NCBI GenBank assembly: GCA_963573315.1
Contig: OY752140.1
Coordinates: 992,001 to 1,056,000 of the forward strand
DNA from: Entomortierella parvispora
Lineage: Eukaryota > Mortierellomycota > Mortierellomycetes > Mortierellales > Mortierellaceae
Length of the DNA stretch: 64,000 nucleotides
Reading direction: 5' to 3'
Numbering within the stretch: position 1 is the first letter of the stretch; each line of letters opens with the position of its first letter. Positions 11,349-26,396 of this stretch are shown piece by piece. A program made the translations under genes and the position numbers. The notes under the pieces are model-generated. The model was not told the DNA's origin. It saw only the letters and a program-made list of their open reading frames with translations, and searched no databases.

Positions 11349-13062
11349 ACTTGGACTTGCCGCCAACGCGAAGCTTCAAGATGAAAAGTACGGCAGAACC
11401 CACCAACATGATTCCACCAATAAAGGCGATCGCGCCTCTATAAGCATGGTTGTTGCCTCCCTCCCCTCCACCACCCAGACTCGACAGGATGGCGGCAGCA
11501 ATCGGTGTTCCGGTCATGGAACCGAAACCATTGACGCCAAACGTAACTCCGACCAAGATGGTCAAAGAGCCCGTTCCGAACTGCTCAGCCAAAACTGGGG
11601 CCAACAACGAGATGAAACCACCGCCCAACAATCCATAAAGGATCGAAAACACTATCAGCACTGGGAGTGTCGTGGCAAACATCCAGACCAAGAGCGTCGT
11701 CATGGCACTGGCCAATACACAGATCAGACACAGGTTCACTAAACCGAACCGATCCCCAAACACACCTCCAGTGAACCGACCAAAGAACGAAGCTCCGTTC
11801 AAGAACGAGTTGAGCATGGCTCCCTGGGCCTGTGAAAAGTTGTGATCCACCGCGTAGGCTAAAAAAAAAAAGAGAGGAGGATAATAATGAAGCTGGTTAA
11901 GAAAACAGGGCGATACAGGAGGAGAAGGAGATTAAGAAGCAATATTCAAAACACTTACAAGGCATCAAGTTCAAAGGCGAAAAGTAGCCAAAAGAGGTCA
12001 ACAACACTCCTCCGATTAACAGCAAGAAGTTTGGGTTTCTCATCGTCGCGAGATCCTTCCTCGACACACCGACGGCCGCCGCGCCATTGACCGAGAATCG
12101 TCGGATCAACAGACCACAAGTCGTCATGCAGCAAAAGACCACGATCGCCAACACACGCAAACACCAACGGTATCCGATCGAGGCATTCAACTTTTCAGTG
12201 AGGATCGAAAAGACTAACCCTCCAACACCAGAGCCAGAGATGGCAATTCCGGAGGCCATGCCTCTACGAACTACGAACCATTGAGCAGGGGCGGCCAAGA
12301 CACAGGGGTTTGCCATTGCAGCACCCAACTAATTGAAAGGGATCATGAGATGCCCGATTAGAAAAAAGATGAAGAAGCAAAGGAGGTATCTAAGATCTGG
12401 ACAATACTATAACAATGATGACAGCAACTTACACCATAGAGAACGCCCTGCGTGAGATAGAGGTGACTGACCTAGTAAAAAAACACGAGACAACCAACAT
12501 TAGAAACTTTGTTTGCCAGCCGCAAATGTAAACAGTTGCACAACATGTTATTTTAATTTCGTACCTGTGTGGCAAAGGAAGCTCCCACCAGGCCACCGGC
12601 GACCAGGATGGATCCTGTGAGGACCATGCGTCTGTACCCAATCTTGGCCGCAAACATTGAAAACACGCCTCCAGCGATATACATGCATCCAAACGCGAGT
12701 GTGCCGATCCAAGAGACGGCCGAGACTTGACCTGGGAAGACCTCTGTCGTGTACAACTGTTGAAAGATTCCCCAAGAAAACATAACGCCAAGCATGGAAA
12801 AGTTGTTGAGGAAACAGCCTACCACCACGACCCAGCCGTAGCCGCCATCAGGAGGGCTTGCGTAGGTGGTTGTAATGGCCTCCATTGACTCTGAGGGGTC
12901 AGTAATGATTTCAGAGGTGGAGGCTTTTTTCAGGTCCTTTCCGTAGATAGAGTTGGATTCTGAGGGAGGGAGGGTTTCATCCTTCAAATCAGGGATAGAG
13001 ATCGCCGTGGCAGAGTGGATTGATGTTCTCTCCTTCTCATCCATAATTGTTTGTTTGTCCAT
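11347..13062 (-). CDS. MFS monocarboxylate-transporter-like permease (MCT/MCH family)
   Basis: Four exons (12565-13062, 12433-12471, 11959-12328, 11347-11858) give 472 residues. After a polar N-terminus of about 90 residues, PDGGYGWVVVVGCFL opens the first membrane helix. D-G-G-[FY]-G-W is the signature of the MCT group (TC 2.A.1.13). Further helices show the family's GxxxG-rich loops, such as GMASGIAISGSGVGG and FGRFTGGVFGDRFG, with about 12 segments in all. Proteins of this group move monocarboxylates or related solutes, and fungal members often have unknown substrates. Exon 2 is only 39 nt (13 residues, VSHLYLTQGVLYG) and is needed to keep helix 4 complete. It converges with the cyclin gene; the stops are 258 bp apart. 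The substrate cannot be told from sequence. Confidence 0.85.
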
Positions 13063-14175
13063 GTTTCACGATATGTGGAGAAAGAAGGAAGGGGGGTGGG
13101 AGAAGAAGTAGCGCCGGCGCTGTGTTTGTAATGCAAAGAGAGAGAGAGGTGTTCTATGAATGCAAAAAAAAAGACTTTGAGAGATTGGGAAAACGAATGA
13201 AGCCTGACTGAATGGGAAGAATGGTGGGGGGGCAATGAACAGAATGAATGAATGAATGAAGGGAGGAATGAGCGTGCAAAGAGAAGGAAAGGACGAAAGA
13301 GAGAAAGAAAAGTGGGAGAAAGCACCCTCTTTTAACTTGCATGCTTGATTCCTCGGTTGCAAGGCCGGACCCTCAAATCGGGCGGTGGTCAACCTAAATA
13401 TGCCAGGGCCATGTTCCGCCATTGGGCAATTCATTTGTCACCTTGAACCCCGATCGCAAAAAAAACTGGGTTCCACACTGGATCCTGGATCCCTCCCCCA
13501 CAGTCCCCCCCTGCCCCTGTCTCTCCCTCGCTTGTTCGTAGTCCGGTACCGGTACTGTACTTTGGCTTGTCTGGAGAGAAGAGACAGAAGAGAAACATAC
13601 GGCCATACACTATCCCAAGGATACATCCATAGAGAAAATGGAGAAGGAAAAACCCCGCGGTTAAACCAGCAGCAATGATCAATTCAAAAGGCGGGCAGCA
13701 AGAGCAAACATTCCCTGGGACCAAAGCATCGACAAGCTAGAGAAAGCGGGCTTTGTTGAATGTCGATCATCTCGCCATCGTTTGAGTTGCTGCGTCACGC
13801 GTAGGATTGTGCAGGGCACTTTGCCACCAAATTTGGAAATGAATAGGCGCGTTCTTTGTTTTCTTGCGCCTCTTTGTCAAGACAAATATGCGTAAAAGAT
13901 GGAAGGCTGTTTACCGATTTGGATTCTTTAATACAAACTAAAACTTACACAGAAAGCCAAAGGAAGAAAAGATACAAAGGGCTTCGAACTATTGTGACAA
14001 GAATGCTTTGACCTGGTCAGCATTTTCCAGCTCTTTGACAGGCAAACGCAGATAGTGGAGTGGAAGGAATGAAACGGGGCAATGGGCGTTAACTACGGCA
14101 ACTACAACGACCCCGACATCCCAGCGGGACCGTGGACGACATCAAACGTCCCTAGAGAGACCTTTTAAGAGAGCA
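13063..14175. other. Intergenic: transporter promoter and 3' flank of the YABBY-like gene
   Basis: The first 300 nt are the likely leader of the minus-strand transporter (C/T-rich on the sense strand, with a GAAT tetranucleotide run near 13241-13260). The rest holds no recognisable gene. Frames across 13385-13724 are short and unlike known proteins. Confidence 0.5.
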
Positions 14176-14954
14176 TTAAACGCGCTTGGGGTTGAGAGAC
14201 GAGTTCTTCCACTGCTGGGCGACTTGCTTGAAGGCCTCCTGAAAGCGTGAACGATTGTCCAGTCCAGAAAGACATCGTGAAATCGTTGGGGTGGCGATTG
14301 AATAGACCAAGTGGTAAGGAGACGCGAGGATGGAAATCGAGGCCGGGCAGGGAGGGGGATATAGATAGAATGACCCATGAGTTAGTCAAACAAGGACAAC
14401 GGGTGCGTATAAAGAGGGCGGCATTGTGCTCAGGAGGGGGCAAAAAATTCCATGGATTCCTCCTGCTCCTTGTTAAGAGTGGAGGCAGAAAATCAGGATC
14501 CATGTTGCGATATTCAAAGACATGGCATCAACAGACGCAGTCGATTTTCCTTTTTCTCCCGTATTGTTTCTGTCCAGAGCCGCTTTAGTCGAGTTCATCC
14601 ACGGATGCTGGAAGAAAAAGGGTAGCTCTAGGCAGTAACGAACTATCATGCGTCGTTTACCTTGTGTCCGACGTCTGGGTTCTTGGCCTTGAACTTGGGA
14701 AGCTCGGACTTCATGAACTCGTTGTAGGCAGACATCTTTTTCTTGGGGGCTGCCGCGGGTGTGGCGGCGGCTAGAGAAAGTTTAAAACCACAAAGAAACG
14801 TGTGAGGAACAGAGCCACGTAGGGAAGGGAGGAGGGACATTCGACGATTGGGCGTTATCTTTCCAGGGTGATGCTGTGAACAGGACTACTACTTACGAGC
14901 CTTGGAAGTGGCGGTCTTCTTGGGGGGGATGGTGGCGGCCTTGACTTTTGGCAT
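14176..14954 (-). CDS. Small YABBY/HMG-like DNA-binding protein
   Basis: Three exons (14897-14954, 14661-14770, 14176-14238) join into 76 residues. The N-terminus is Lys/Pro/Ala-rich (MPKVKAATIPPKKTATSKA). It is followed by KKKMSAYNEFMKSELPKFK, then NPDVGHKEAFKQVAQQW and a short basic end. This matches the C-terminal HMG-like part of YABBY-type proteins, whose consensus reads S-x-YN-x-FM-K-x-E and HKEAF-x-x-x-x-x-W. Small stand-alone fungal proteins of this type are probably nuclear, non-specific DNA binders, but their function is not known. Intron 2 is 422 nt, longer than the coding sequence. All three junctions keep frame: phase 1, then phase 0. Confidence 0.75.
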
Positions 14955-15785
14955 TTTTACAAAGGTTGTTTTGAGAAGAGGTTTTGAGGTAGATCGAGTT
15001 GTTCGAGATGGGACTCTGATGAGAACTGATGGGGAGCAAGGAGGAAATGAGGCAAGTGAATGAGGGACGGAGAGAAGAGAGAAAAGAAGGAAGAGAAGAG
15101 AGAAAAGAAGCGAGTGGGGGACGACCGAAAGATGCTTGAACCCCCTTGCTTTGTCCACTTTGTCCTTCCTCGCACACTGAGCCACCCACGCACCCCTCAG
15201 AGCCAGCGTGTGTTGTGTGTGTGTTTGCAGTCGAAGCGTGTGTGTGTGTGCGTGATGCGCCCTGGAAAGCACCAATAAACTGTTCCTCGAGGGAAAGAGA
15301 GCAGGGGGAACAGAGAAAACAACAGGGCCAGGCCATATGATGCACTCTTTTTTGGTCCTTTCCTTCTTTTCCTTTCCTTTCCTTTCCTTTCCTCCCTCCT
15401 TTTCCTCCTTTGCTTCGTCTTCCAATCGAGGCGACGATGGAAGGATGGAACTCTCCTCTTTGGTCTGCAGTGGGTCGATCGGTCGGTCGTTCCCGCATCC
15501 CTTCCTCCTTTCCATTTCTGTGCTCTCGCCGGTCCACATCCCTCACATCTCTTTTCTCGTGTTGTCACAACAGTCGCACTGAGCCATGTTCCCGCGATAT
15601 GGACACAATCAATTCCAAACCAAGTCTCGACCGAAAAAAATGTTACATATTTGATGCACCCTCCAAGCTATGGCAGATAGGGACTGGTACAAAAAAGTCA
15701 TTTCGCTACGGTAGATGTTGCAGTTATCGCTATGCGTAAGCATAGGAGCGTTGTCAGGATGCCGAGCAGTCAATATCGTACCCTC
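14955..15785. other. Intergenic: promoter of the YABBY-like gene
   Basis: This 0.83 kb contains a (CTTTC)n run at about 15366-15395 and GT/CA-rich stretches (15210-15255). No gene is recognisable. It should hold the YABBY-like promoter and the 3' flank of the gene ending at 15786. Confidence 0.5.
15366..15395. repeat. (CTTTC)n microsatellite
   Basis: About five pentanucleotide units occur in the upstream region of the YABBY-like gene. Confidence 0.8.
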
Positions 15786-18471
15786 CTAGATGACTTCCTC
15801 AACTATCGCTCTCAATTTCGAGATGGCCTCAAAGGTACCAAGCAGGTCTTCTTCCCCAGTGGTAAAGTCTTCAGGTGACCAGTCGGCTGGCTGACCAAAT
15901 CCCAAGTGCGGATTGTCACTGAAGCGGTCTGCCCAGGCATCCCTATACATCTATTCGGAAACAGAGAAGCGTCAGTCCCAACCTTCCGTGTTCTTGCACC
16001 AATCCATACCAGTAACGCCCATTCGCCTTTAAGCTTACCGAAATAGAACACACCCGTGCGTTTGGTGTCTGCTTCAAGATCGCGATCTCATAGGGGTTGA
16101 ATAGCTTATCAAGGTACCAGAAAGACTCCATTTTCAGCTCATATGTCCAAGATCCACTGGTGAAAAGAGTCTTGTATTCGCGTCGCACACGTTTTAGCTG
16201 AACATCATCCGTGTTCGAGTATGAGAGTCGTCCCGTCCTAACAGTGCAAAAGAAGACGAGTTGGGTCAGCGGCCACCACGCATTTTATGCCCACCATCAA
16301 AATCCTGTGCTTCCATCATTACCGTGGGTCAAGCGAGAGTTTGTGGACAAATTCTCCTTCCGAGCCATGCTTCTCACAAGACAGTCGTTTCCCAGACATA
16401 AGCACCCAGGTCCAAGAGAGACGTCTACTCATAGGATACAATTAGTATCCGGGGGAAGTATAGTTTCTTCACAAAAAAAAAAAAAAAAAAAAAAAAAGAA
16501 AAGAAAGGAAATGCATGGAACATACCTCTCTGATGAGATGACTCTGATATCCATGGGGGTTTTCTTTTCCACCAACGCATTCCATAGAGCAACCTTACCA
16601 TCCGAACGAAAAGAGACTTCCAACTCCACCTCAACAAACGCCTCATCAGGCTTTTGGCTCATGGCCTGCGTTCTCTTGATGATATAAAGCGACCACATAG
16701 TTTCAGATCGCATAGATTGGAGTGGATCTGATGCCTGCAAATTGTCCACAATGTCTTGGAAGTCTGCCTCGCTCGAAGTAATGTATGGACAGAACTCGGA
16801 CATCAACATGTTCTTTTGAATGATTTTAGTATCCGCCTCAACTATACTCCATTTGTCGCTCTTTGGATACGTCCTGAGACCAACCAGGCCCAAGCTATAA
16901 CATTCACACGACAAACTGCTAGTTAGTACATGCTCTATCCTCGTTCAAGACCCATACGGACTATGCTAGGTCATACCAAAGTCGCATTTTGTAGTCCCTG
17001 TTCAAAAGTTGAGCGATCTGCAGCGACTTTAAAAGCTGCTGTCGAATTCGAGAGATGTTGTTGACGGACATTTTGTCCATCCAGTCCAAGGCCTTGATTT
17101 CTTCACTCGACAGGCTCGGGTTATTACTTGCGGATACAAGACCCATGTCAATTTGAGATAAGTCTTCGTGGTGGGCAAGAGCTCGCGCCCTCAGAAACAT
17201 GATGGGGTTGACGTTCTCTTGCTCCCTGGAAAGTACAGACGGCAGGCTGATGTATCTGATAGGGCTCTCACCCACCCTATAGATCTGTACAGGATTTGAG
17301 GGCTTCTCAAGGACATGTAAAACAGGCGAGGCGTATGACATAACCCGTATCTAAATATCATAAGGATCTGGTCAATATCACCCGACTGAGACTTGAGTTT
17401 CGAGGCATGCATGACTATGAAAGGCATACCTGGTTCGTGCAAAAGTTCAGAATGCGATTCATTGCTGCCTCTGCCCGTTCTTCGTTGTGTCCAGCCACCA
17501 AGATTTTCTAATTGGGTCAGGAGTCAATTAATCAATTTCAGAGTCATTGAACGCAGTGCAGCTTACTAGGAAACTCACCACATCATCGCGTAGTCTCTCC
17601 ATCCAAATAAATGACTCGAACTCGGCTCTGATTCCATGAAGTGCCTGCAAGTTGCCGCCAAGCATAAGAGACGCTGACATCTCTTTCGGCAAAAGCGGCT
17701 CTTTCGGCCAAAGGAATGAAAAGACAAAAGGGAGAACTTCTGTAGGTTGACCCAAGTACTTCTGACTTTCTTGCTCTCTCCTTTCAGCTCGTTCTTTCTT
17801 CTTTCTCTCGGCAGGGGTCAGCTCACGCTCAGGCTTTGCCCATCCCTTGGATCGCTTCGCCCTGATTTGTCCTTTGAAGTTCTTGGTTCAAAAGCAGAAA
17901 AGTATATCAAGTTGCAAGGTCAGCGTGGGTGATCACCTTGATTAAGGAACGAAGTCCACATCGGGATGACCAATGTACCTCTAAATAGTACTCTGCTGCA
18001 ACTCTCAGGGCGTTCTTCGCGTTGATGATGCACTCGGGTGGACCCCAAATGTTCACTCTCTAGTGGGATGACAGACGGGAAATAGTGTCAGCGCGCAGAT
18101 CAACCTTGGAGAGTTTTGTCCCGCTTCATCGACGTACCTCTTGAGATAGGGCCAGGTGTGTCGAAGTATTCTGACCGATGCGCTCCAACTGGTTCTGAAT
18201 AATCTCAATAGGGCAATAGGCGGGAACCTATTCAAGGAATAGAAGTGAGTGCCAGCCCCGTGTTTAAATGTGTTTTGCAGCCGAGACAAGGAGCGCGTAG
18301 CAAAAAGGAACTAGACGAATAGACACAGGCAGTGGCACTTACGAACCAGCAGTCGTCACAGGGTGTCACGTCTTGGGGCGATGCCTGGTTGGAATTGTCG
18401 TCTTGCTGATGGGGCTCAGTTGGCGATGATGACTGGTTCCATTCCTGCGCGCGCTCGTCATCGGAATCCAT
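15786..18471 (-). CDS. Conserved-looking protein of unknown function, possible KH-like segments
   Basis: Ten exons fit with continuous frame: 18343-18471, 18138-18227, 17979-18059, 17579-17881, 17430-17507, 16977-17350, 16526-16894, 16323-16424 (start 16427 also possible), 16039-16237 and 15786-15950. They give 629 residues. An acidic N-terminus (MDSDDERAQEWNQ) precedes ordered sequence. Two segments, around IWGPPECIINAKNAL and ILVAGHNEERAEAAMNRIL, have the small-residue/helix rhythm of KH or similar alpha-beta folds. A Lys/Glu-rich stretch (about 108-130) separates them, and the C-terminal 300 residues are mixed alpha-beta. I recall similar uncharacterised fungal proteins but no function. 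Intron 7 holds an A25 run on the plus strand (T on the sense strand). An in-frame upstream ATG at 18591 would add 40 hydrophobic residues and is less likely. It is divergent from exportin-7. Confidence 0.7.
16473..16497. repeat. A25 run inside an intron
   Basis: This homopolymer lies in the intron between exons 7 and 8 of the unknown 10-exon gene, 28 nt from the donor. Confidence 0.9.
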
Positions 18472-18837
18472 GATAGCAGTATGAGAAAAGGCAGAAATGA
18501 GGGTGTTTGTAGAGAGGAGACGAGACGAGAGGCAGAGGAGAGAAGAGGAAAGCAGGAAATAACAAAAGGGAGGCAGAATGCATGCATGCATTCATTCAAT
18601 TGTGCCCCCTGGTCAAGCTGTGGCTTTTCTTTTTCTCTTGTTCAGCCTTCAGCCATTGGACCCATGGCGTGGACGGCCGAAACTAAACACGTCCTTCCTT
18701 CCTTCACTCTTCCATCCATCCATCCATCCATCTATCCATACTCCCTTTGATCCCCCCCCCAATCTCGCGTCCATCTACCCGCGCAGCTGTCCTGATCCAT
18801 TACCTTAATTGTAAGCCTCCAAGACGAGCTTGGAACC
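18472..18837. promoter_or_regulatory. Bidirectional promoter region
   Basis: Only 366 bp separate two divergent start codons, those of the unknown 10-exon gene and exportin-7. It contains a (CATC)n run at about 18713-18741. No TATA box is obvious on either strand. Confidence 0.6.
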
Positions 18838-21800
18838 ATGATGACCACGACTGTCGACCTGCAATCCCTGGAGCAGCTCTGCGAGACCCTTTACAACCCA
18901 CCAAACTCGGATAGCCGAATCCATGCCGAGTCCGTCCTCAATTTCCACTTCCCAGTCTTCAGCAGTCTTGGAGGCGCTTCTGGGAGCGATCAGGACGGAT
19001 CAAATAATGGCATCGATGGGAAGTTGTCGCACAACCCCAATATCAGCTCTCCAATCGGTTCCGCTCTTCTTTGTCGAGATTTGCTTGAAAGCTCGAAAAA
19101 CCCCTATGCCTTAATGTACGTGACTCCTGTGGGTTGTGTTCGATTTGACGACTCTGCTGATCTGCATTTGTTGACAGCGCTCGCAGGAAGAGCAAAGAAA
19201 TGAAACTCTATGCTGACCTTCTCCTGGGTTTCCTGAATAGGTTTGCAACGTCTCGCCTAAAGGCACTCGTGGATGACCACTTCAACACCTTTTCGGCGCC
19301 AGAGCAGAACGGTCTTCGTGAGTACCAGCTGCATGTCAAGGCCTTCGTACAATTGCACCGCATACTTTGATGGCCAAGGTCTAACACGTCATGGTCATAT
19401 AACTCGCTTGTTAGGATCTTTTGTCCTGCAGCATATATACCAGCACCCAGACTCGCCCCAGTTCATTCTTGCGTCTCAGGCACAGCTCTTTGGTGTTATT
19501 ACAAAACTCGGATGGATCGGAAATGCAGAGTTCCGGCCTTTGTTGGACCACGTTCAAGTGTTCTTCCAGGTACATTCTAACCAACAATTTGGACTTGTAC
19601 AGCAGATCAGCAAGACGACTTACAAAGGATCTTTCTCTCTCATTAGCATGGAATCAATCATCGTATTCTAGGAATCCAACTTCTCGAAGCCGTCGCAACA
19701 GAGATGAACCTTACAGGGACCAAAAACGCGGCTACTCATCGGAAGGCAGCTGTAGGATTCAGGGATGGACAGTTGCTGCCTATTTTCAAGAATTCCTTGA
19801 GCATGCTTCGGACTTCACTTCAAATGCAGCAGTCAGGTATGTGTACAATGCATAGTGTTTGAGCGCGTTTGTGACTAATGCCGAAATTCTATGCTAACCA
19901 CGCCCCAAAAATGAAAAGACAATGAATCTAGCAAGCTGAACGTCGCCATCTTGTCGCTCATCAAGGCTTGCCTCTCATTCGACTTTATCGGTACATCATA
20001 TGAAGAAACATCTGACGATGTTGGGAGCATTCAAGTTCCTGCCTTATGGAGATCTGTATTCGAAGAGCCAGGATACCTAGACGTTCTTTGGGGTTGTTGG
20101 AAGTCGTTCTCTAGCCCAGCATCCGTGATAGCTATGGAATGTCTATCTCAGGCAGCGTCGATCCGTCGCTCTCTCTTCTCTACTGACGCAGATCGTCACA
20201 CGTACATCTACCATATCATGAGAGAGACTGTCTGGACACTGACAACAGCTGCGGGTCAAAATAAGCTACAGGATCTTGGGAACTTTCACGAGTTTTGTAG
20301 AATGCTTTCCCGTTTCAAGAGCACCTATCAACTGGCCGAAGTGTGCGACTACAAAGAATCCGATCGATGGCTAGCGGCAGTTAGCGAGTTTACAGCTCGG
20401 GGGTTTCAAGCATGGAAGGTATGATCCTCTAAAACGTTCATGTTCAAAAGATAATCTAGGCCGAGATTCTAGATCGGCAATTAATCCTGGTTTTCAACGT
20501 GTCGTAGTGGTCGCCAAATAGTGTTCAGTATTTACTCACGTTTTGGAACAAGACCGTGTCGTCGCTGATGTCTGCCAAGCAAGAAACAGAGATGTTTATT
20601 GGTGCATTGACCGTTGATCTGACTCGAGCGTATCTCAAGTCTCGACTGGACTGCGTTCATGCCGTGATGGATGGTGAAGTGGATGGTGAGTGATTTTTCG
20701 ACCAATAATGGAAGTAACCGGCGAATAGTACAGTGAAAAACTTACCGTGGACTCTTTGACTGATAGATCCGTTAGAGTCTGAAGAGGCATTGCTGATTTC
20801 GTTGGAGGCCTTTGCCAACATTGCACGCACGAAATACGTGGAATCCGGGCAACTAATCCTAACGGAGGTCAGGACTCTTTCTCAGAAATACCAAGAGTTA
20901 ATTCAAAAGGCGTCAAGTTTGGCAGGGTCCTCTTCAGCATCCATTGGATCGAATGACTTGAAAGAACAACTCATGGTCGTCGAGATGCAGCTGACTTGGA
21001 TGGTGTATATCATCGGTGCCTGTATTGGAGGAAGAGTGGTATGTGTATTTTGTGCAGGGGTTCGTTTCTTTCAGAAATCATTTCTTTAGAGCGTGAATAC
21101 TAATCCTTATAATACTATTCACTGCTAGCTTTACCAAAGCACAGCGGAGCAAGACCAGACGGACGGCACTTTAGCATGCGAAGTACTGGGTTTCATCCAC
21201 CAATTACAGGTCTGGACAGCGCGCCGATCCCTTTTTCTGGCTTCCCCTGACGCGCATCTTCACGTCCAGTCCTCAATCATCTACTTCTATTCTCGGTTCC
21301 GAGAGTCATATATTGGCGAGGATGCAGCGAAAGCCGTCAAAGTCTATACACAATTGGGAGATCGCTGGGGGCTCCAGACACCAAAGGATGTCTTGGATGT
21401 TATTGTCAGCTCTTCTTTAGTCAATTTGCGGACGAGCAATGATCCGGCCTGGAAATCACAAGAAGATCAACTGGTTGTGCGGACATTGCGTCTGTACACG
21501 AACCTGTCCTCGGGGTATGATGAATGACGCGTTTGAGAAAGAAAGAGAAGTGGTCAAGTATAATCTTTTAACAACAGTTCCTTACAAAATATAGATATAG
21601 CTCGGTCAAGTACATGCGAAAGCTAAAGTCTATGCAAGAGTTGCTGAGACATCATAACTCGGAAGATTTCAAGTTCTTGGATCCCAGTCGGCGTAGTTCT
21701 GATACAGTTGTGTCGCGATCAAGGACAGTCTATTACACCATGCTCTCTCGTATCTTGTTTGCCGATGATAATGTAGATGCAGATTTTTGGAAGTTCATCA

Positions 21801-23496
21801 AGCCATGGGAGGTGATATTGAACCAAGTGATGCTCGCTTTTGAAGGGAAAGGGAGCCTTGGGGAAACACAAATCAGGGTAAGTTGTTTAAGGAATGGAGC
21901 CCTTGTTTGATCTTCAAGTAATAGGTCTAATGCATGTTGATTCTGTTCTTTGAACCGAGATAGATGGTATTACTTGGTGTGTTCAAGGATCTGCGAGGTT
22001 TCGTGACCAGTATCACCAATAGGAGACAATTTACTCTCTTTTTCGAGTGGTTTTATCCCGCCTACACACCCATCGTCCTTAGAGCCATTGAGCTTTGGCC
22101 TCAGGATGAACTCGGAATTGCGACTCTCCGTTTCTGGCTCGAATTTGCCACAAACAAGAGCAACAGGGTCACGTTTGATAGCAGCAGTGCCAATGGAATT
22201 CTTCTTTTCCGGGAGACCAGGTGAGTACCGTATCTCGTTCTTGAGCTAGAACGGAGCAAGTTCATACTATTATTGCAACTACTGACTTTTATTCTTTGCA
22301 AACAGTAATATACTTTACACCTATGGGCGCGACCTTTTGAATAGACCTATTTCGAGCGAGAGCTCAAAGTGGCGCGAAAAGTAAGAGGCTTGAATGGATA
22401 ATGGGTTGCAACTGAATGTTGGAGACGCGACACTAATATATTTGGTCCGAAATATAGGTACAAAGGGATCATGCTCTACTTCAATATCATGTCCGTATCA
22501 CTGTCCGGCAAGTACACCAACTTTGGAGTGTTCAAGCTCTACGGTGACAAGGCCTTGGATCGTGTTCTCGAAATTTTTTTCCAGCTGATGCTTGCTATTC
22601 CAGTTGCAGACATGGTTGTAAGTTATGGATACCATGACGTCATGAACAGAAACATTGGATTCTGACGCTTCTTTTACTGTTTGCACTCAGGCGTTCTCTA
22701 AGCTTTCGGTCGCTTATTACACCGTGTTGGATGTGTTTGCAGCAGAACATATGATGGGGTTGCCTTTGATCCCTCACTCGGTGTTGGACTACATGTTTCG
22801 GTCTTTGGGTGAGGTAGTACCTGCACACGTTCAAGACGCGTCCTGTTCCACGTTAGCCTGCTCTGCAATCGACAAGATCTGCACCTTTGTCCTGAACTGG
22901 TTGATCAAGAACAAGATTCGACAAGACGGCAGCGGGGAGGACCAAGATGCGGAAGAAATGATTGACAGTGAGGCTGGTTCCAGTGGCGCGCCATCTCTCG
23001 GGACGATCTCGCTCTTGAAACTCCAACAGCGACACGGTAGTTCGTTACATTGGCTTGTTGAGTATGTGTTGTCGAACAAGGCGCTGATGAGCCACCTATT
23101 TGTGGTGCTCTTCCAAGTGTTTGCCTTTGAGAACAGAAACAACCATTGGAGCCTGAGTCGGCCGTTGCTGGGCTTGATTCTCTTGAACAGAGACTTCTTT
23201 GAGGAATACTCGCAAAACTTTGTGCAGAGTCAGCTACCAGATCGTCGAGAGCTTGTACAGACTGCCATCGCTGGGGTAAGAGATCTTTGTTCAAGGCCGA
23301 AATGGTTCAGAAAAATAATTGACCTTACTAATCGCTCGTTGAATGTTCCTCTCGCCAGCTTATGGAAGGTGTAGAAGACAACCTCACGATGCAGAACAGG
23401 GACCGATTCACTACAAACGCTACCGCGTTCCGACGCGAGTGTTCCCAGCTTACCCTCATGGCTGTTCCACTCGGAGATAGAAATGAGATGCAGTAA
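18838..23496 (+). CDS. XPO7: Exportin-7 (RanBP16-like karyopherin)
   Basis: Fourteen exons (18838-19115, 19178-19317, 19415-19569, 19647-19836, 19919-20418, 20508-20685, 20767-21038, 21129-21514, 21595-21877, 21964-22220, 22306-22380, 22458-22617, 22691-23275, 23359-23496) give 1198 residues. Exportin-7 carries cargo out of the nucleus with RanGTP and is built from HEAT repeats. The match to animal exportin-7 runs end to end: LEQLCETLYN at the start, ITKLGW, LSFDFIGTSYEE, NFHEFCRML, LTWMVYIIGACIGGRV, FGVFKLYG, WSLSRPLLGLILLN, and LMEGVEDNLTMQNRDRF near the end. It is about 110 residues longer than the human protein, partly in a Gly/Ser/Asn-rich loop at 45-75. Every junction keeps frame. Exon 5 uses the acceptor at 19918, since the nearer TAG would give a stop. 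Confidence 0.95.
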
Positions 23497-23600
23497 CAAT
23501 AATACACAAAAAACTGCACATATCAAGAGGCTACGCGCATCTCTGATTTTAGCAGCTACACTGTTCAAAACATTGGTCATTATCATGGTCGGTTACGAAC

Positions 23601-23603
<3 letters not shown>

Positions 23604-23633
<30 letters not shown>
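23604..23633. repeat. T30 run between convergent genes
   Basis: This uninterrupted thymidine run lies between the stops of exportin-7 (23496) and polyubiquitin (23715). Confidence 0.9.
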
Positions 23634-23635
<2 letters not shown>

Positions 23636-23714
23636 TTATGTGCGTGTGTCTGCTGCGGCTATGGATATGGGGCGCAGCAGAAGGTTGGCCTGGCGGTGGC
23701 TGCAAGGGGATTCC

Positions 23715-26396
<2,682 letters not shown>

